Source: Oceanobacillus profundus
GTDB taxonomy: Bacteria; Bacillota; Bacilli; Bacillales; Amphibacillaceae
Direction of reading: 5' to 3'
DNA: 64,000 nucleotides
Assembly: GCF_003515705.1 (NCBI RefSeq)
Contig: NZ_QWEH01000003.1
Coordinates: 1-64,000 of the forward strand
The position numbers and the translations under genes are program-made. Shown here piece by piece: positions 50,469 to 61,218 of the stretch (positions are counted from its first letter, which is position 1; each line of letters opens with the position of its first letter). The notes under the pieces are model-generated. The model was not told where the DNA came from. It worked only from the letters and a program-made list of their open reading frames with translations, and made no database searches.

Positions 50469-51701
50469 CTATAATAAGAAATGATTCAATGCATGGTCTT
50501 TTCTTATAGACCCTTCAATCAAATATTTATTTTTATCTTCATCAAACTGTTTATAAGTAATAATTGTCTCTTTCGTAAGTTTATTGATTAAATTGCCTTG
50601 ATCGGGATTTAATTCAACCGAATAAGGTTGCCACTGTTCTTTAAGCATGTCTTCCACCTTTTGCAAAACCAACTCATTGTCCTTTTTATCGTATGCACTT
50701 ACTAACAGGTATGGATGATTCTCTGGTATAAAGTCCCCTTCCACCATATCTCTTTTATTATACAGTGTCAGCATCGGTAAATGATTTGCCTCAAGCTCTT
50801 CAAGCAAACGATTTACAGTATCCTGCTGCTGCACTTGGTCCGGATGGGATGCGTCTACTACATGTAATAAAAAATCTGACTCAACGACTTCTTCTAATGT
50901 TGACCTGAAGGAAGCAATTAATGCTGTTGGAAGCTCCTGAAGGAATCCAACTGTATCTGTCATAAGCAGTTCAAACCCTGAAGGCAAACGAACCTTTCTC
51001 GTTAATGGATCTAATGTTGCAAATAAGAGATCTTCCTCAAGTGAGTCACTCATCGTTAATCGGTTAAATAATGTTGATTTTCCTGCGTTGGTATAGCCTA
51101 CAATCGCTATTTGGAAAGTAGCATTATTTTTTCTTCTTTTACGGTACTGTGTTCTTTGGTTAACAACTTGCTTTAATCTGCTCTTAATATCATCGATACG
51201 CTTATTTATATGTCTTCGGTCCGTTTCCAGTTTTGTTTCCCCTGGACCTCTTGTCCCGATTCCGCCCCTAAGTCTTGACATTGCCACTCCTTGACCATGT
51301 AACCTCGGCAGCATATATTCTAGCTGAGCGAGCTCAACCTGCAGTTTCCCTTCCTTCGTTCTCGCACGCATTGCAAATATATCAAGGATAAGCTGACTGC
51401 GATCAATAATCCTTACTCCAAGAAGGTCTGTCAAGTTTCTTAATTGTCCTGCCGAAAGCTCATCATTCGACAGGACGAGATCGATTTCCACTTCTTCCAT
51501 AAACGCAATCATTTCGTGCACTTTTCCCTCACCAATATATGTAGCAGGGTGGATACGATTTCTATTTTGAGTCATAACCTTTTCTACCGTTCCACCTGCA
51601 GTTTTGCTTAATGAGATTAATTCTTCTAATGAGGAAGAAAAAAGTTCATCACTTTGTGTCTTTTGTTTTACTGCGATAATTAGTATTTTTTCTTTAGACA
51701 T
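50469..51701 (-). CDS. hflX: GTPase HflX
   Basis: A 410-residue ribosome-associated GTPase (YnbA in B. subtilis) that binds the 50S subunit and splits or rescues stalled ribosomes. The N-terminal glycine-rich helical domain ends in G-I-G-T-R-G-P-G-E-T-K-L-E-T-D-R-R. The G domain has G-Y-T-N-A-G-K-S-T (G1), D-T-V-G-F (G3) and N-K-R-D (G4). It lies 12 bases before ynbB. Confidence 0.96.
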   Translation of the reverse strand: MSKEKILIIAVKQKTQSDELFSSSLEELISLSKTAGGTVEKVMTQNRNRIHPATYIGEGKVHEMIAFMEEVEIDLVLSNDELSAGQLRNLTDLLGVRIIDRSQLILDIFAMRARTKEGKLQVELAQLEYMLPRLHGQGVAMSRLRGGIGTRGPGETKLETDRRHINKRIDDIKSRLKQVVNQRTQYRKRRKNNATFQIAIVGYTNAGKSTLFNRLTMSDSLEEDLLFATLDPLTRKVRLPSGFELLMTDTVGFLQELPTALIASFRSTLEEVVESDFLLHVVDASHPDQVQQQDTVNRLLEELEANHLPMLTLYNKRDMVEGDFIPENHPYLLVSAYDKKDNELVLQKVEDMLKEQWQPYSVELNPDQGNLINKLTKETIITYKQFDEDKNKYLIEGSIRKDHALNHFLL

Positions 51702-51756
51702 TTGTAACCTCTTTCTTTTATGTCTTGCTTTTGTATTTCCATCATAACAAAGAACG

Positions 51757-52671
51757 TTAATCAGGGTCTAATTGTAGGTCATTTCCAGTAAGTTGAATCA
51801 AATCTTTCGTTGTATAAGTCGCTTGCTCTAAAACACGCACTGCATGTAATCGAATTGCACGCTCAATCACATTTCGTACATACCTTGCATTGGAAAAATT
51901 TCTGTTTTTCTCATAGAGCTTTTTATATAGATGATTTCGCAGCTCCCTTTCTGCTTCTTTTGTTAGGTTATATTCCCGAAGCGATGCCATCTGCTTCGCG
52001 ATCTCCATCAATTGATTTACCTCATAGTTTGCAAACTCAAGGATAAAAGGAAATCTGGACTCCAAACCAGGATTAAATGTTAAAAAGCGGTCCATCTCAT
52101 ACGGATAGCCAGCCAAAATAAGGACAAAGTCATCATGATTATCCTCCATATGCTTTACTAAGGTGTCAATCGCTTCTTTACCGAAATCCTTTTCTCCACC
52201 ACGCGCTAAGGAATATGCTTCATCAATAAATAGTATGCCACCCATCGCTTTCTGAATAATTGCTCGCGTTTTTTGCGCTGTTTGACCAATATATTCCCCT
52301 ACAAGATCAGCTCTTTCAGCCTCTATAAAATGCCCTTTGGAAAGAATATTCATATCATAATACATTTTAGCCAGTTTTCTAGCTACCGTCGTTTTACCTG
52401 TGCCAGGGTTACCTTTAAAAAGCATATGCAATACTTGCTTCGAGCTTTTTAATCCCATTTCTTTCCGTTTTTCATTCATTAAGATAGTTGCATAAATTTC
52501 CTTTATCGTCTGCTTCAAATTATTCATTCCAACAAATGAAGAAAAAGCAGCATCAACCTTGTTGAACGGACTGTTTTCGATTGATAGTGGTTTTGCGTTT
52601 GGTATAGTATCTTTTCGTTCCTGTAAAATTATATTAATCTTTCCATTTTTATATCCTTGCATCTGTGTCAC
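51757..52671 (-). CDS. spoVK: Stage V sporulation protein K
   Basis: A 304-residue AAA+ ATPase of the CbxX/CfqX type needed for spore maturation. Walker A is G-N-P-G-T-G-K-T-T (about 91-99), Walker B L-F-I-D-E-A-Y (about 147-153), with a sensor and arginine-finger region after. It starts at GTG, eight bases after AAGGGGTG. A CGTATAAT sequence 30 bases upstream resembles a sporulation sigma factor -10. Apart from that region and the hfq terminator, 52672-52966 shows nothing recognisable. Confidence 0.94.
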   Translation of the reverse strand: MTQMQGYKNGKINIILQERKDTIPNAKPLSIENSPFNKVDAAFSSFVGMNNLKQTIKEIYATILMNEKRKEMGLKSSKQVLHMLFKGNPGTGKTTVARKLAKMYYDMNILSKGHFIEAERADLVGEYIGQTAQKTRAIIQKAMGGILFIDEAYSLARGGEKDFGKEAIDTLVKHMEDNHDDFVLILAGYPYEMDRFLTFNPGLESRFPFILEFANYEVNQLMEIAKQMASLREYNLTKEAERELRNHLYKKLYEKNRNFSNARYVRNVIERAIRLHAVRVLEQATYTTKDLIQLTGNDLQLDPD

Positions 52672-52933
52672 TATGAAATCACCCCTTATTCCATCCCATT
52701 ATACGCAAACAGGAAGATATGCGTGACAATAGCCCAGCATATGGTATTTCAAATGCAACATGATTTTATAAAAAATGAAGTCATGTAACCACTAAAGTCA
52801 TTTTAATCGCAATCCAATCGAACAGTTACGCTTCTTAATATGTCGCCATTTATATCATTTATGTACCAGTACAACCCCATCAATTGATTACATGAGGTGT
52901 GTCTCTAAATATTTCCACCTCTAAAAGCAGGAA

Positions 52934-52959
52934 AACGGACGCTTCAATTAGCGTCCGTT
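52934..52959 (-). terminator. hfq terminator
   Basis: On the minus strand AACGGACGCT pairs perfectly with AGCGTCCGTT over a 6-base loop, followed by a short T-rich run. Confidence 0.85.
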
Positions 52960-52966
52960 ACAATAG

Positions 52967-53191
52967 CTATTCTTTATCCAAAGTTACATTTTTAACTGGA
53001 GCAAAGGTTGAGATAGCATGTTTAAAAATAAGCTGCTGTTTACCATCCGTTTCTACTAAAACTGTAAAATTGTCAAATGCTTTAACAATACCCCTCAATT
53101 GAAAGCCATTTGTTAAAATCACAGTAACTGAAATATGATTCTTTCTCAATTGGTTTAAGTATTGATCCTGAATATTGACTGATTGCGCCAT
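52967..53191 (-). CDS. hfq: RNA chaperone Hfq
   Basis: A 74-residue Sm-like protein forming hexamers that bind small RNAs and mRNAs. The Sm1 motif ([21 protein letters not shown]) and the Sm2 motif (I-F-K-H-A-I-S-T) are present. The ATG at 53191 follows GAGGAGG; a TTG codon directly upstream is unlikely to be used. It is downstream of miaA as usual. Confidence 0.97.
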   Translation of the reverse strand: MAQSVNIQDQYLNQLRKNHISVTVILTNGFQLRGIVKAFDNFTVLVETDGKQQLIFKHAISTFAPVKNVTLDKE

Positions 53192-53231
53192 CAAACTTCC
53201 TCCTCTTTTCTATCTGTATGTATTAATTCTA

Positions 53232-54164
53232 TCATTTTTTCAAAATTCCTGCTAATTCCTCGAAAATTAATGTAAAATTTTCATCAATTGTGGAAGGAGT
53301 TACAGAATACCATGTAACATCCATTTTGTTTTTGAACCATGTATATTGTCTTTTTGCATATCTTCTTGAATTTCGTTTCAGCAATTCAACCGTTCCCTCT
53401 AAACTTTGTTCACCTTTAAAGTAGCTGATCCATTCCTTATAACCAATCGCTTTCATCGATTGACAGCTGGCATATCCTTCATCATACACTTTTTTTACTT
53501 CTGTTTTTAAACCTTTCTCAATCATTTGATCTACTCGATCGTTGATTCGCTCATATAATAGCGCTCTTGGCATTTCTAATCCAAGCAATATCGGGTTATA
53601 AGGTGATTCCATCACTTGGTTTTTTTCGTATTCACTCATTGTCATTCCAGTTGTTTCATAGATTTCCAATGCACGAATAACCCGTCGGTGGTTATTTGGA
53701 TGAATTTTCTTAGCTTGCTCTGGATCAATTTGCTCTAGCCGCTGATATAACGGCATAATTCCTTCTAACTTAACTATTTCCTCCATCTCTTTAGTAAGTA
53801 GAGGGTCCCTTTTACGATCTGAAAAATTATAATCATAAAGGGCGGCCTGTATATACAATCCACTCCCACCAACAATAATCGGCAACTTTCCTCGTGCTGT
53901 AATTTCAGCAATGTATTGCTGTACCAGCTCCTTAAAATCAGCAGCAGAGAAGTCCTCATCTGGCTCTCTTATATCAAGCATATGATGCGGAATACCTTGC
54001 ATTTCCGCCTGCTTAATTTTTGCTGTACCAATATCTAGTCCTTTGTATACTTGCATGGAGTCTCCGCTGATAATTTCACCATTAAATCGTTTTGCAAGCT
54101 CAATGCTTAATTTTGTTTTGCCAACAGCGGTCGGTCCCATAATTGCGACTACATTTTTTTTCAT
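53232..54164 (-). CDS. miaA: tRNA dimethylallyltransferase MiaA
   Basis: A 310-residue enzyme adding dimethylallyl to A37 of tRNAs reading U-starting codons. The P-loop G-P-T-A-V-G-K-T lies at 10-17, followed by G-D-S-M-Q-V-Y and G-T-A-K-I; V-G-G-S-G-L-Y and a basic C-terminal K-R-Q-Y-T-W-F motif complete the family pattern. MiaB, acting on the same base, is encoded at 61219. Confidence 0.97.
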   Translation of the reverse strand: MKKNVVAIMGPTAVGKTKLSIELAKRFNGEIISGDSMQVYKGLDIGTAKIKQAEMQGIPHHMLDIREPDEDFSAADFKELVQQYIAEITARGKLPIIVGGSGLYIQAALYDYNFSDRKRDPLLTKEMEEIVKLEGIMPLYQRLEQIDPEQAKKIHPNNHRRVIRALEIYETTGMTMSEYEKNQVMESPYNPILLGLEMPRALLYERINDRVDQMIEKGLKTEVKKVYDEGYASCQSMKAIGYKEWISYFKGEQSLEGTVELLKRNSRRYAKRQYTWFKNKMDVTWYSVTPSTIDENFTLIFEELAGILKK

Positions 54165-54186
54165 AGTATTCCCCTAAATTACGTTT

Positions 54187-54636
54187 TTATTCATAAGCTA
54201 TATAAGCCTTTAACATCCAGACATCTTTCTCTAGCTGGCCTTGTAATGTTATTAACAAATCTGATGTTGGTTCATCATTTAATTCCCCAGCAAGCGGAAT
54301 GCCTGTCTGTTTCATTTCCGATATGATTTGAGCGAAATCGTGAATTAATTGTTGGATGATCTCTTCCTCTTTATCATCTGCGTTAGCTTCATCCAATGTT
54401 GCTTCTTTTAAATATTTGCTCATAGTAGCAAGTGGCTTTCCATCAATCATTAAAACCCGTTCTGCGATTTCATCAATATCTGTCGCAAATCGTGTATATA
54501 ATTCCTCCATCTTTTCATGTAACTGAAAGAAATGTCTACCTTGAACAAACCAATGGTAGCGGTGTAATTTTACATACATAATAAAGTAGTTTGACAGTAA
54601 TTGATTTAAGAAATTAACTAGCTTTTGATTTTCCAC
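54187..54636 (-). CDS. Dps-family ferritin-like protein
   Basis: A 149-residue four-helix protein of the Dps/MrgA family, which oxidises and stores iron and protects DNA. The ferroxidase signature is clear: H-R-Y-H-W-F-V-Q-G-R-H-F-F-Q-L-H ... D-I-D-E-I-A-E-R near residues 25-60. The GTG at 54636 is chosen, since the N-terminus from 54672 is non-conserved; an AGGTGTG site lies 6 bases before the GTG. It lies after miaA-divergent space with no clear PerR box. Confidence 0.9.
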   Translation of the reverse strand: MENQKLVNFLNQLLSNYFIMYVKLHRYHWFVQGRHFFQLHEKMEELYTRFATDIDEIAERVLMIDGKPLATMSKYLKEATLDEANADDKEEEIIQQLIHDFAQIISEMKQTGIPLAGELNDEPTSDLLITLQGQLEKDVWMLKAYIAYE

Positions 54637-54879
54637 TTTACACACACCTAAAATGTATTTGCAATAATGCATAGTGTTAGCTTTGGCATGGTGTGAACAA
54701 TTTATACATATCGAATTTAACTCCCGTACAGATTAAGAAGTTCCAACTGTAATCCGAATGATTCTTATAATATATAAACTGTGGATTAGTGTATTTAAAT
54801 GGATTGTGCGTCTGCCCGCTCCGGAAATATACTTCGCTAGTATATGCTCACCAATTATTCCTTGTGGAATTAATAAACA

Positions 54880-55050
54880 CGATATCGATGTGCTACCAGT
54901 CCGGGTGAGCGCAGGGCGGTGACTCCAGTGGGAACAGCGCGTGTCTGAAGACTCACCGGAAGCGGGTTTCTTCCGGAGAGGCTGAAGCCCCGTGCCCACG
55001 GAAAGCATCCGCCCGGAGCGATCCCGGACGGCGATTGTTGCACATACTTG
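54880..55050. repeat. GC-rich dispersed Bacillaceae repeat
   Basis: About 170 bases of markedly higher GC content within AT-rich flanks. The phrases GTGACTCCAGTGGGAACAGC, GCCCCGTGCCCACGGAAAGC and CCGCCCGGAGCGAT match the form of a dispersed element common in Bacillus-group intergenic regions. It contains small inverted repeats and a spurious 91-codon frame. The remaining bases of the gap 54673-55191 show no gene. Confidence 0.75.
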
Positions 55051-55191
55051 AAGAAAACAGCCGAGAAGTTAGTTCGGAGTTTCTTTCAAATACTACTTAA
55101 CTAGGTTACCAAAAGAACCTTGGGCCTATAGTGGATTCTAAACTAATCAAAACACCAAACTTACAAACTTTACTTTACGGACAATGGTTGG

Positions 55192-57057
55192 TTACATAAC
55201 GCGCTTGAACATTTTTTCCAGTTCATACGTCGAAAAGTGAACAATAATTGGCCTGCCATGTGGGCATGTGAATGGATCGGTTGTCGTTCGCAAGTCTTCC
55301 AGGAGTCGAAACATTTCTTCCTGCTTTAAATAATGGTTTGCTTTGATGGAACGTTTACAGGACATTAGAATTGCTGCTTCTTCACGAATCAATTCCACAT
55401 TCACTTTCTCTTCATTCATAATTTGCTCGACCATCTCACGTATAACTTCTTCCTCAAACCCTATCGGAAACCAATTTGGGTGTGAGCGAATTACATAGGT
55501 TTGATTCCCAAAAGCTTCGAAAAACAAACCCACTTTCTCAAAACTTTCTTTATATTGCTCAATAAATATTGCTTCTCGTTTTGAGAATTCAAAGGTCATC
55601 GGTAAAAGCAATTCCTGTGATTCATTCATAGGCTTACCTAATTTCTCTTTAAAGAATTCGTATTTGATTCGTTCCTGCGCAGCATGCTGATCAATCATAT
55701 AAAGTCCATTTTCATTTTGAGCCAGGATATAAGTTCCTTGTAACTGACCAATAGGATACATAGTCGGCACACGCTGTTGATCAACTTCTATAGGCTGTTG
55801 CTCTACCACTGGTGTCTCTATATAGGATGCGGCAGGAAAACTCTCTTCAGTATCCGCTTCATCTTTCGTTGCTGTATATTTTTCTTCGTATTCAACGGAA
55901 GAAGCATCAGGCTCTCGGACCTCATTGACTGGTGGATTGTATTTTACCAGCTGTTCTTTCGACTGCAATCCTCCGTTCTCACGCTCTCTCTCCACTACAG
56001 GACTATCAAAATTCATCGTATGCTGGACCGATTTCTCTTTCGGTGTCACTTTTCTTTCCATTTCTGGTATTAATGTTATTTCTCGAAATTTTTGTTTAAT
56101 CGTTTCTTCAATTGCTGTAAACAATTCCCTATCTTTACTAAATCGAACCTCAAGCTTCGTTGGATGGACGTTCACATCGACCAGAATTGGATCCATTTTG
56201 ATTGATAACACAACAATGGGTGACCGCCCAATTGGCAAAAGCGTATGGTAAGCACGAATAATTGCTTGGTTCAATGCTACACTTCGTATATAGCGTCCAT
56301 TTATAATAGTAGAGATATAGGCTCGTGAAGCCCTTGTTACTTCAGGCTTGGCAATATAGCCTCCAATTGAAAAATCAAGGGTCTCATGCTTAATTGGGAG
56401 CATTTTTTTAGCAATATTCATTCCATAAATTTGTGAAATAACTTGAAGCACGTCACCAGTTCCAGCTGTTTTGAATAAACCTTTCCCATTATGTGTCGCC
56501 TCAAAGCGTATTTCTGGATGGGATAGGGCTAATCGATTTAGCAGGTCTGTAATGTGACCTAATTCCGTGTGCAAACTTTTCATATACTTTAATCGAGCTG
56601 GCGTATTAAAAAAAAGATTCTCTACGATGATTTCCGTTCCTTTACGTGCATCGGACTTCTTTTTTTCTAATACCTTTCCGCCTTCTAAAGCTAGAAAAGT
56701 ACTTGCCGAATCACCCTGTGAGGTTTTAACAATTAGTTTACTAACAGAAGCTATACTAGCTAAAGCCTCTCCACGAAATCCAAGGGTTTTCACATGGAAT
56801 AAATCCGTTTCGTTTTTTATTTTACTTGTAGCATGCCGGAGGAACGCTTTCGTTGCATCTTGCTCGGACATTCCGTCACCATTATCAGTAATCTTAATCT
56901 GCTGTAAGCCGGCTTCAACGATATCTACCTTAATCCAAGTACTGTTTGCATCGATGCTATTTTCCACGAGCTCTTTTACGACAGAAGCCGGTCGTTCAAC
57001 AACTTCTCCTGCTGCTATTTTGTTTGCGAGACTCTCAGACATTTGTATAATAGGCAT
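55192..57057 (-). CDS. mutL: DNA mismatch repair protein MutL
   Basis: A 621-residue repair endonuclease. The GHKL ATPase domain (about 1-330) shows [15 protein letters not shown] and G-F-R-G-E-A-L-A-S. After a variable linker (340-440) the C-terminal domain holds D-Q-H-A-A-Q-E-R-I, the endonuclease metal motif, C-P-H-G-R-P and the final F-x-R region. The ATG at 57057 (M-P-I-I-Q) with AAAGGA is preferred to the long start at 57147, which runs through the intergenic element. Confidence 0.97.
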   Translation of the reverse strand: MPIIQMSESLANKIAAGEVVERPASVVKELVENSIDANSTWIKVDIVEAGLQQIKITDNGDGMSEQDATKAFLRHATSKIKNETDLFHVKTLGFRGEALASIASVSKLIVKTSQGDSASTFLALEGGKVLEKKKSDARKGTEIIVENLFFNTPARLKYMKSLHTELGHITDLLNRLALSHPEIRFEATHNGKGLFKTAGTGDVLQVISQIYGMNIAKKMLPIKHETLDFSIGGYIAKPEVTRASRAYISTIINGRYIRSVALNQAIIRAYHTLLPIGRSPIVVLSIKMDPILVDVNVHPTKLEVRFSKDRELFTAIEETIKQKFREITLIPEMERKVTPKEKSVQHTMNFDSPVVERERENGGLQSKEQLVKYNPPVNEVREPDASSVEYEEKYTATKDEADTEESFPAASYIETPVVEQQPIEVDQQRVPTMYPIGQLQGTYILAQNENGLYMIDQHAAQERIKYEFFKEKLGKPMNESQELLLPMTFEFSKREAIFIEQYKESFEKVGLFFEAFGNQTYVIRSHPNWFPIGFEEEVIREMVEQIMNEEKVNVELIREEAAILMSCKRSIKANHYLKQEEMFRLLEDLRTTTDPFTCPHGRPIIVHFSTYELEKMFKRVM

Positions 57058-57099
57058 GCAAAAAATCCTTTCTTTTTTGAAACAGTTCATAAGTCCGGT

Positions 57100-57195
57100 A
57101 AAAAGGAACGTGGAGAACATCACATCCTGTGCAAGTCCGTATCGCACGCAAAAACTTCGCCGCCTCTAACCTACTAGCCAATCTCGTTCCTTTTT
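57100..57195 (-). ncRNA. Folded element between mutS and mutL
   Basis: AAAAAGGAACG (57100-57110) and CGTTCCTTTTT (57185-57195) form a perfect 11-bp closing stem around 74 bases that are GC-richer than the flanks and contain a GTGC/GCAC inner pair. T-runs end both arms, so on either strand it could terminate transcription. It may be a structured RNA, an attenuator between two repair genes, or a small mobile repeat. Confidence 0.55.
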
Positions 57196-57217
57196 ATGCT
57201 CCTTTTGAACACATATT

Positions 57218-59797
57218 TTATTGCTTCACCATTTTCTGTAATCTGTACAATTCATTCATTGCTTCCAATGGTGTCAGTTCAAATAGATTTAAATCTTTTA
57301 ATTCCGTTACAACAATATGCTGCTTAGCAGACTGCTTTTCTTTTTTTGCAGGAAGCTTTTCCTCAACGAAGAAACTTAATTGACCATCTTCTATTTTTTC
57401 TGTCCTCGGTGTTGGTTTATCATCACTTTCTAATTCCTCTAAAATGACGGTAGCTCGTTCAATTAAAGCATCCGGCAGCTCAGCAAGCTTTGCAACATGA
57501 ATGCCATAGCTTTGATCTGCTGCACCTTCTTTAATTTGGTGTAAAAACACAACTGTTCCTTCATTTTCTTCTGCACGAACATGGATATTTTTAAGATTTG
57601 ACAATGAATTCTCCAGTGCCGTCAGCTCATGATAATGGGTAGAAAATAATGTCTTAGCATGAATATTATTATGAATATATTCAACAATAGCTTGTGCTAA
57701 GGCCATTCCATCGTATGTGCTTGTTCCTCGTCCGATTTCATCCAAGAGAATCAAACTTCGATCGGTTGCATTTGCAATTGCATGCTTCGCTTCCAGCATC
57801 TCAACCATGAATGTACTTTGTCCTGAAACCAAATCATCTGCTGCTCCTATACGAGTAAATATTTGATCAAAAATAATTAATTCAGCCTCTTCACAAGGGA
57901 CAAAACAACCAATCTGTCCCATAATAGCTGTTAATGCTAGTTGCCGCATATATGTACTCTTGCCTGACATATTCGGACCAGTAATTAACAAGATACGCTT
58001 GTCCTCATCCAATGTAATATCATTCGGTACAAATAAGCCCTCTTTCATAACTTGCTCTACAACCGGATGGCGACCATTTTTAATCATTAATTTGGTACCT
58101 TCAAATGTTGGACGCTGGTAATTATTTTCCTCACTAACTGTTGCAAATCCTTGTAATACATCAATTTTACTTACAACCTCTGCAAGTTGCTGAAGTTCAG
58201 GAATATGCGTTTTTATTTTCTCTCTGATTTCGATAAACAATGTATATTCTAAATCAACACTTTTTTCTTCTGCTTCTAGGATGAGAACTTCTTTTTCTTT
58301 CAGCTCAGGAGTAATATAACGTTCTGCATTTGTTAATGTTTGTTTTCGCTCATATCTACCTTCAGGCAAAAGGTGAATATTAGCTTTTGTCACTTCGATA
58401 TAATAGCCGAATACCCGATTATAGCCCACTTTTAAGGATTTAATGTTGGTTTCTTCTCTTTCTTTTTTCTCAAGTTCTGCAATCCAGGTTTTCCCATTCT
58501 TAGAAGCATCCCGATAGGTATCCAATGTTTCATTATAGCCATTCTTAATAATCGATCCTTCTTTAATCGATATTGGTGGGTTTTCTACAAGACTATCATC
58601 TAATAATGTAACAAGATATTCAGGATAGACAAGTTGTTCGGCAAGTTTGCTAAGTTCCTTTACCTGAAACTGCTCTAATGTATTCTTCAATTCCGGAATC
58701 TTTTGCAGCGATACTTTTAACTGAATTAGGTCTCTAGCGTTCACATTACCGAATGCGATTCTTCCAGCTAAACGTTCGAGGTCATAAACGGATTTCAAAA
58801 CCTCACGCAATGTATCGCGCTCCATAAAACCACGATAAAATCCTTCAACCGCTTCGAGACGCGCTTCAATTTGATTCTGATCAAGCAATGGTCGTTCTAA
58901 CCATTTTTTGAGCATTCGTGATCCCATTGCAGTAGCAGTTTTATCTAGTACCCAAAGCAGACTACCGTGTTTTCCCTTTTTCATAATCGTTTCTGTCAAT
59001 TCTAAATTTCGTTTGGAATACATATCAAGTGAGAGATGATCCTTTAACCTAATAACTTCTGCAGGCTGCAGATGGTCGAGGGATCTCTTTTGTGTATCTT
59101 GAATATAATTCAATAGACGACTAAATGCTTTCATTAAACGTTCATCATTTAAGTTCTCACTTAGATTACGATATTCCGCACTGAACGCTACTTCATTTTG
59201 ATATGACAGTGTAATATTCAATCTTTCTTTCAGTTGCAGCTGCATTTCTTCCGGTAAATTGGAAGAAATAACAATCTCTCGAATCGGCTGATTAAACAGT
59301 TCATGAAGAACCGAATCCCACCCACCGGTAATTAATGCAAGGTTATTCTCCCCCGTAGATAGATCATTATAAGCAACTACATAGGAACCATCCTTAAAAT
59401 GGGAGAGACTTGCTATATAGTTGTTTTCTCCTTCTTTTAGCATATTGCTTTCCATTACTGTTCCCGGTGTAATCAGCTGAACAACTTCCCTTTTTACTAC
59501 TCCTTTTGCTGTTTTCGGATCCTCTACTTGTTCGCAAATCGCAACTTTATATCCTTTTTCAATTAATGTTTTTATGTAATTTTCAGCAGAATGGTGCGGG
59601 ATTCCACACATCGGAATTTCTGCTTCACTCTTTCCCCCACCTCTTTTTGTAAGGGTAATTTCTAACTCCCTAGCAGCATCAATTGCATCTTCATAAAACA
59701 TTTCATAAAAATCACCCAATCTGTAAAAAAGGAATGCATCTTTATATTCTGCTTTTATTTTCATATATTGTTCCATCATTGGTGTAAGCTTAGCCAT
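57218..59797 (-). CDS. mutS: DNA mismatch recognition protein MutS
   Basis: An 859-residue clamp protein that finds mismatches. The mismatch-binding motif F-Y-E-M-F lies near residue 40 in R-L-G-D-F-Y-E-M-F. The ATPase has G-P-N-M-S-G-K-S-T (about 610-618), [13 protein letters not shown] and S-T-H-Y-H-E-L. The ATG at 59797 follows TTGGAGG; the upstream 33 codons are not conserved. A C-terminal beta-clamp-type motif Q-L-S-F-F lies near residue 805. Confidence 0.98.
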   Translation of the reverse strand: MAKLTPMMEQYMKIKAEYKDAFLFYRLGDFYEMFYEDAIDAARELEITLTKRGGGKSEAEIPMCGIPHHSAENYIKTLIEKGYKVAICEQVEDPKTAKGVVKREVVQLITPGTVMESNMLKEGENNYIASLSHFKDGSYVVAYNDLSTGENNLALITGGWDSVLHELFNQPIREIVISSNLPEEMQLQLKERLNITLSYQNEVAFSAEYRNLSENLNDERLMKAFSRLLNYIQDTQKRSLDHLQPAEVIRLKDHLSLDMYSKRNLELTETIMKKGKHGSLLWVLDKTATAMGSRMLKKWLERPLLDQNQIEARLEAVEGFYRGFMERDTLREVLKSVYDLERLAGRIAFGNVNARDLIQLKVSLQKIPELKNTLEQFQVKELSKLAEQLVYPEYLVTLLDDSLVENPPISIKEGSIIKNGYNETLDTYRDASKNGKTWIAELEKKEREETNIKSLKVGYNRVFGYYIEVTKANIHLLPEGRYERKQTLTNAERYITPELKEKEVLILEAEEKSVDLEYTLFIEIREKIKTHIPELQQLAEVVSKIDVLQGFATVSEENNYQRPTFEGTKLMIKNGRHPVVEQVMKEGLFVPNDITLDEDKRILLITGPNMSGKSTYMRQLALTAIMGQIGCFVPCEEAELIIFDQIFTRIGAADDLVSGQSTFMVEMLEAKHAIANATDRSLILLDEIGRGTSTYDGMALAQAIVEYIHNNIHAKTLFSTHYHELTALENSLSNLKNIHVRAEENEGTVVFLHQIKEGAADQSYGIHVAKLAELPDALIERATVILEELESDDKPTPRTEKIEDGQLSFFVEEKLPAKKEKQSAKQHIVVTELKDLNLFELTPLEAMNELYRLQKMVKQ

Positions 59798-59919
59798 CGT
59801 AAATCCTCCAACTGCCCAAAAATATTCTTCTGCAATTATAGCATAAAACAGCCTCAATAGTAGAAACGAAAAATTACACTGAAAATGATGCAACACAATC
59901 GAACGCTTTACTTAAGCTG

Positions 59920-59957
59920 AAAAAATAAAAAAGCGAGAGTATTATCCCTCGCATTTT
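59920..59957 (-). terminator. cotE terminator
   Basis: GCGAG and CTCGC (59933-59937, 59948-59952) close a hairpin followed on the minus strand by TTTTTTATTTTTT. Confidence 0.85.
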
Positions 59958-60524
59958 TTAGTCTTTCTTTTGGAAAAAATCTGGCTTAACATCCTTTGCT
60001 TCATCTTCTGTCATTTCGAAATCCCACGCTTCATCATCGTCTTCTTCCGTTTTCTCCCAATTCGGATTTACTCTTACAAACACTTTTGTATCACCAATTA
60101 TTTGGACAATAAATTCACGTTCAATTTCGATTGTGACTTTATTTCCATTACTAGCAATCTTGCATTCCAAACAATTCGGTTGTTGAATGACTTTAGCAAT
60201 GACATCGTATTCGTTATTAATTGATTTTTCATCTTTAATGGATAGGGGGATGATATCACTATAAGTTACTCTTTCTGTAACTACTTCTGTTTTCGTGTTG
60301 TCATTGTACGAGTACCAGACATTTATATCGTAGCTGCCGTTTATTTCTACCGTGTCCTCTGATTTTTTCTTGGCATTATATAAATGATTGATTACCCAGC
60401 AACCTAATATACTGGAAGGTCTATGCGATGGTGAGATGGCATGGGAATCCTGCGTGAACTTACGTCCTTTTCCACAGACTGCTTTTGTTATGATTTCTCT
60501 ATATTCTTTATCTAGAAAAGTCAT
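59958..60524 (-). CDS. cotE: Outer spore coat morphogenetic protein CotE
   Basis: A 188-residue protein that organises outer coat assembly on the forespore surface. The conserved core is plain: [33 protein letters not shown]-x-D-N-T-K-T-E-V, V-I-Q-Q-P-N-C-L-E, and an acidic C-terminus with P-D-F-F near the end. The ATG at 60524 follows GAGGAGG; the 14 upstream codons are not conserved. Between this gene and ricA (60525-60788) there is only the ricA terminator and probable promoter DNA. Confidence 0.95.
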   Translation of the reverse strand: MTFLDKEYREIITKAVCGKGRKFTQDSHAISPSHRPSSILGCWVINHLYNAKKKSEDTVEINGSYDINVWYSYNDNTKTEVVTERVTYSDIIPLSIKDEKSINNEYDVIAKVIQQPNCLECKIASNGNKVTIEIEREFIVQIIGDTKVFVRVNPNWEKTEEDDDEAWDFEMTEDEAKDVKPDFFQKKD

Positions 60525-60720
60525 GATTACTTTTACCTCCTCTTTTTTCATAGTCATTTTATGCAAGACAAATACCTAAAGTGCATAGCATTTCATTAAA
60601 ACCAGGAATAGTAGGTTTTTTAAGTACTTTAATTATTACTTCTAGGCGTTTTGGATTGTCTCAGTAGCTTATTCCAATTACATATACTTTGTGAACTTTT
60701 GATCTACACAATAGAAAAAA

Positions 60721-60749
60721 GCCAGGCAATTTAAATAAAATTGCCTGAC
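60721..60749 (-). terminator. ricA terminator
   Basis: GCCAGGCAATTT pairs with its near-complement at 60738-60749 over a 5-base loop, with a TTTTTT run following on the minus strand. Confidence 0.85.
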
Positions 60750-60788
60750 TTTTCTGTTAAAGCAGTAGCGAGACTTCCGCTTTTTTGC

Positions 60789-61217
60789 TTAATGGCTACA
60801 GCCAGATTTATCATTTGTTTTGGATCCAGTTTCACCCGCTAGTAAATCTCCCCCAGTGGATTCAATGACGTTATTCGTCACTTCACGTGAGATTGTTTTT
60901 GAAACGAGTTGTAAAACATCATTTACAACAATTTGCGTCTCTTTAAATTCCTGAACAACTGGAATACTGTCAATCTCTTCTTGCAGTCGATCAATCTCAG
61001 ATTCAATTCGCTTTAAAGCTTCTCTTTTTTCATACGCTTGAAAATTAACAGCCTGTTTTTGCAGCGTTTTAATTTTTTGAATCAGCTTTTGAACCTTTTG
61101 ATTCTCATTAAGTTTAGCTTCCACCTGCTTAAAACGATCAATTTCTTCCGTATTTGCCAACATTGTTGCCAGCTTTTTTGCTTCATCTAGTACTTCTTTG
61201 CGAGTATATTCAGCCAT
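60789..61217 (-). CDS. ricA: RicA (YmcA), Com_YlbF-family regulator subunit
   Basis: A 142-residue helical protein of the YlbF/YmcA family. In B. subtilis RicA, RicF and RicT form an iron-sulphur complex that aids RNase Y mRNA maturation and development. The C-terminal tail ends D-K-S-G-C-S-H, a cysteine used for cluster binding in the family. It begins 1-2 bases after miaB in the same operon. Confidence 0.92.
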   Translation of the reverse strand: MAEYTRKEVLDEAKKLATMLANTEEIDRFKQVEAKLNENQKVQKLIQKIKTLQKQAVNFQAYEKREALKRIESEIDRLQEEIDSIPVVQEFKETQIVVNDVLQLVSKTISREVTNNVIESTGGDLLAGETGSKTNDKSGCSH

Positions 61218-61218
61218 T

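Noticed and set aside
54733-55008. 91-codon minus-strand frame
   Set aside because: It lies in the GC-rich dispersed repeat and has no binding site or protein-like composition.
56567-57169. 200-codon plus-strand frame opposite mutL
   Set aside because: It is a shadow of the conserved mutL N-terminal domain without an initiation site.
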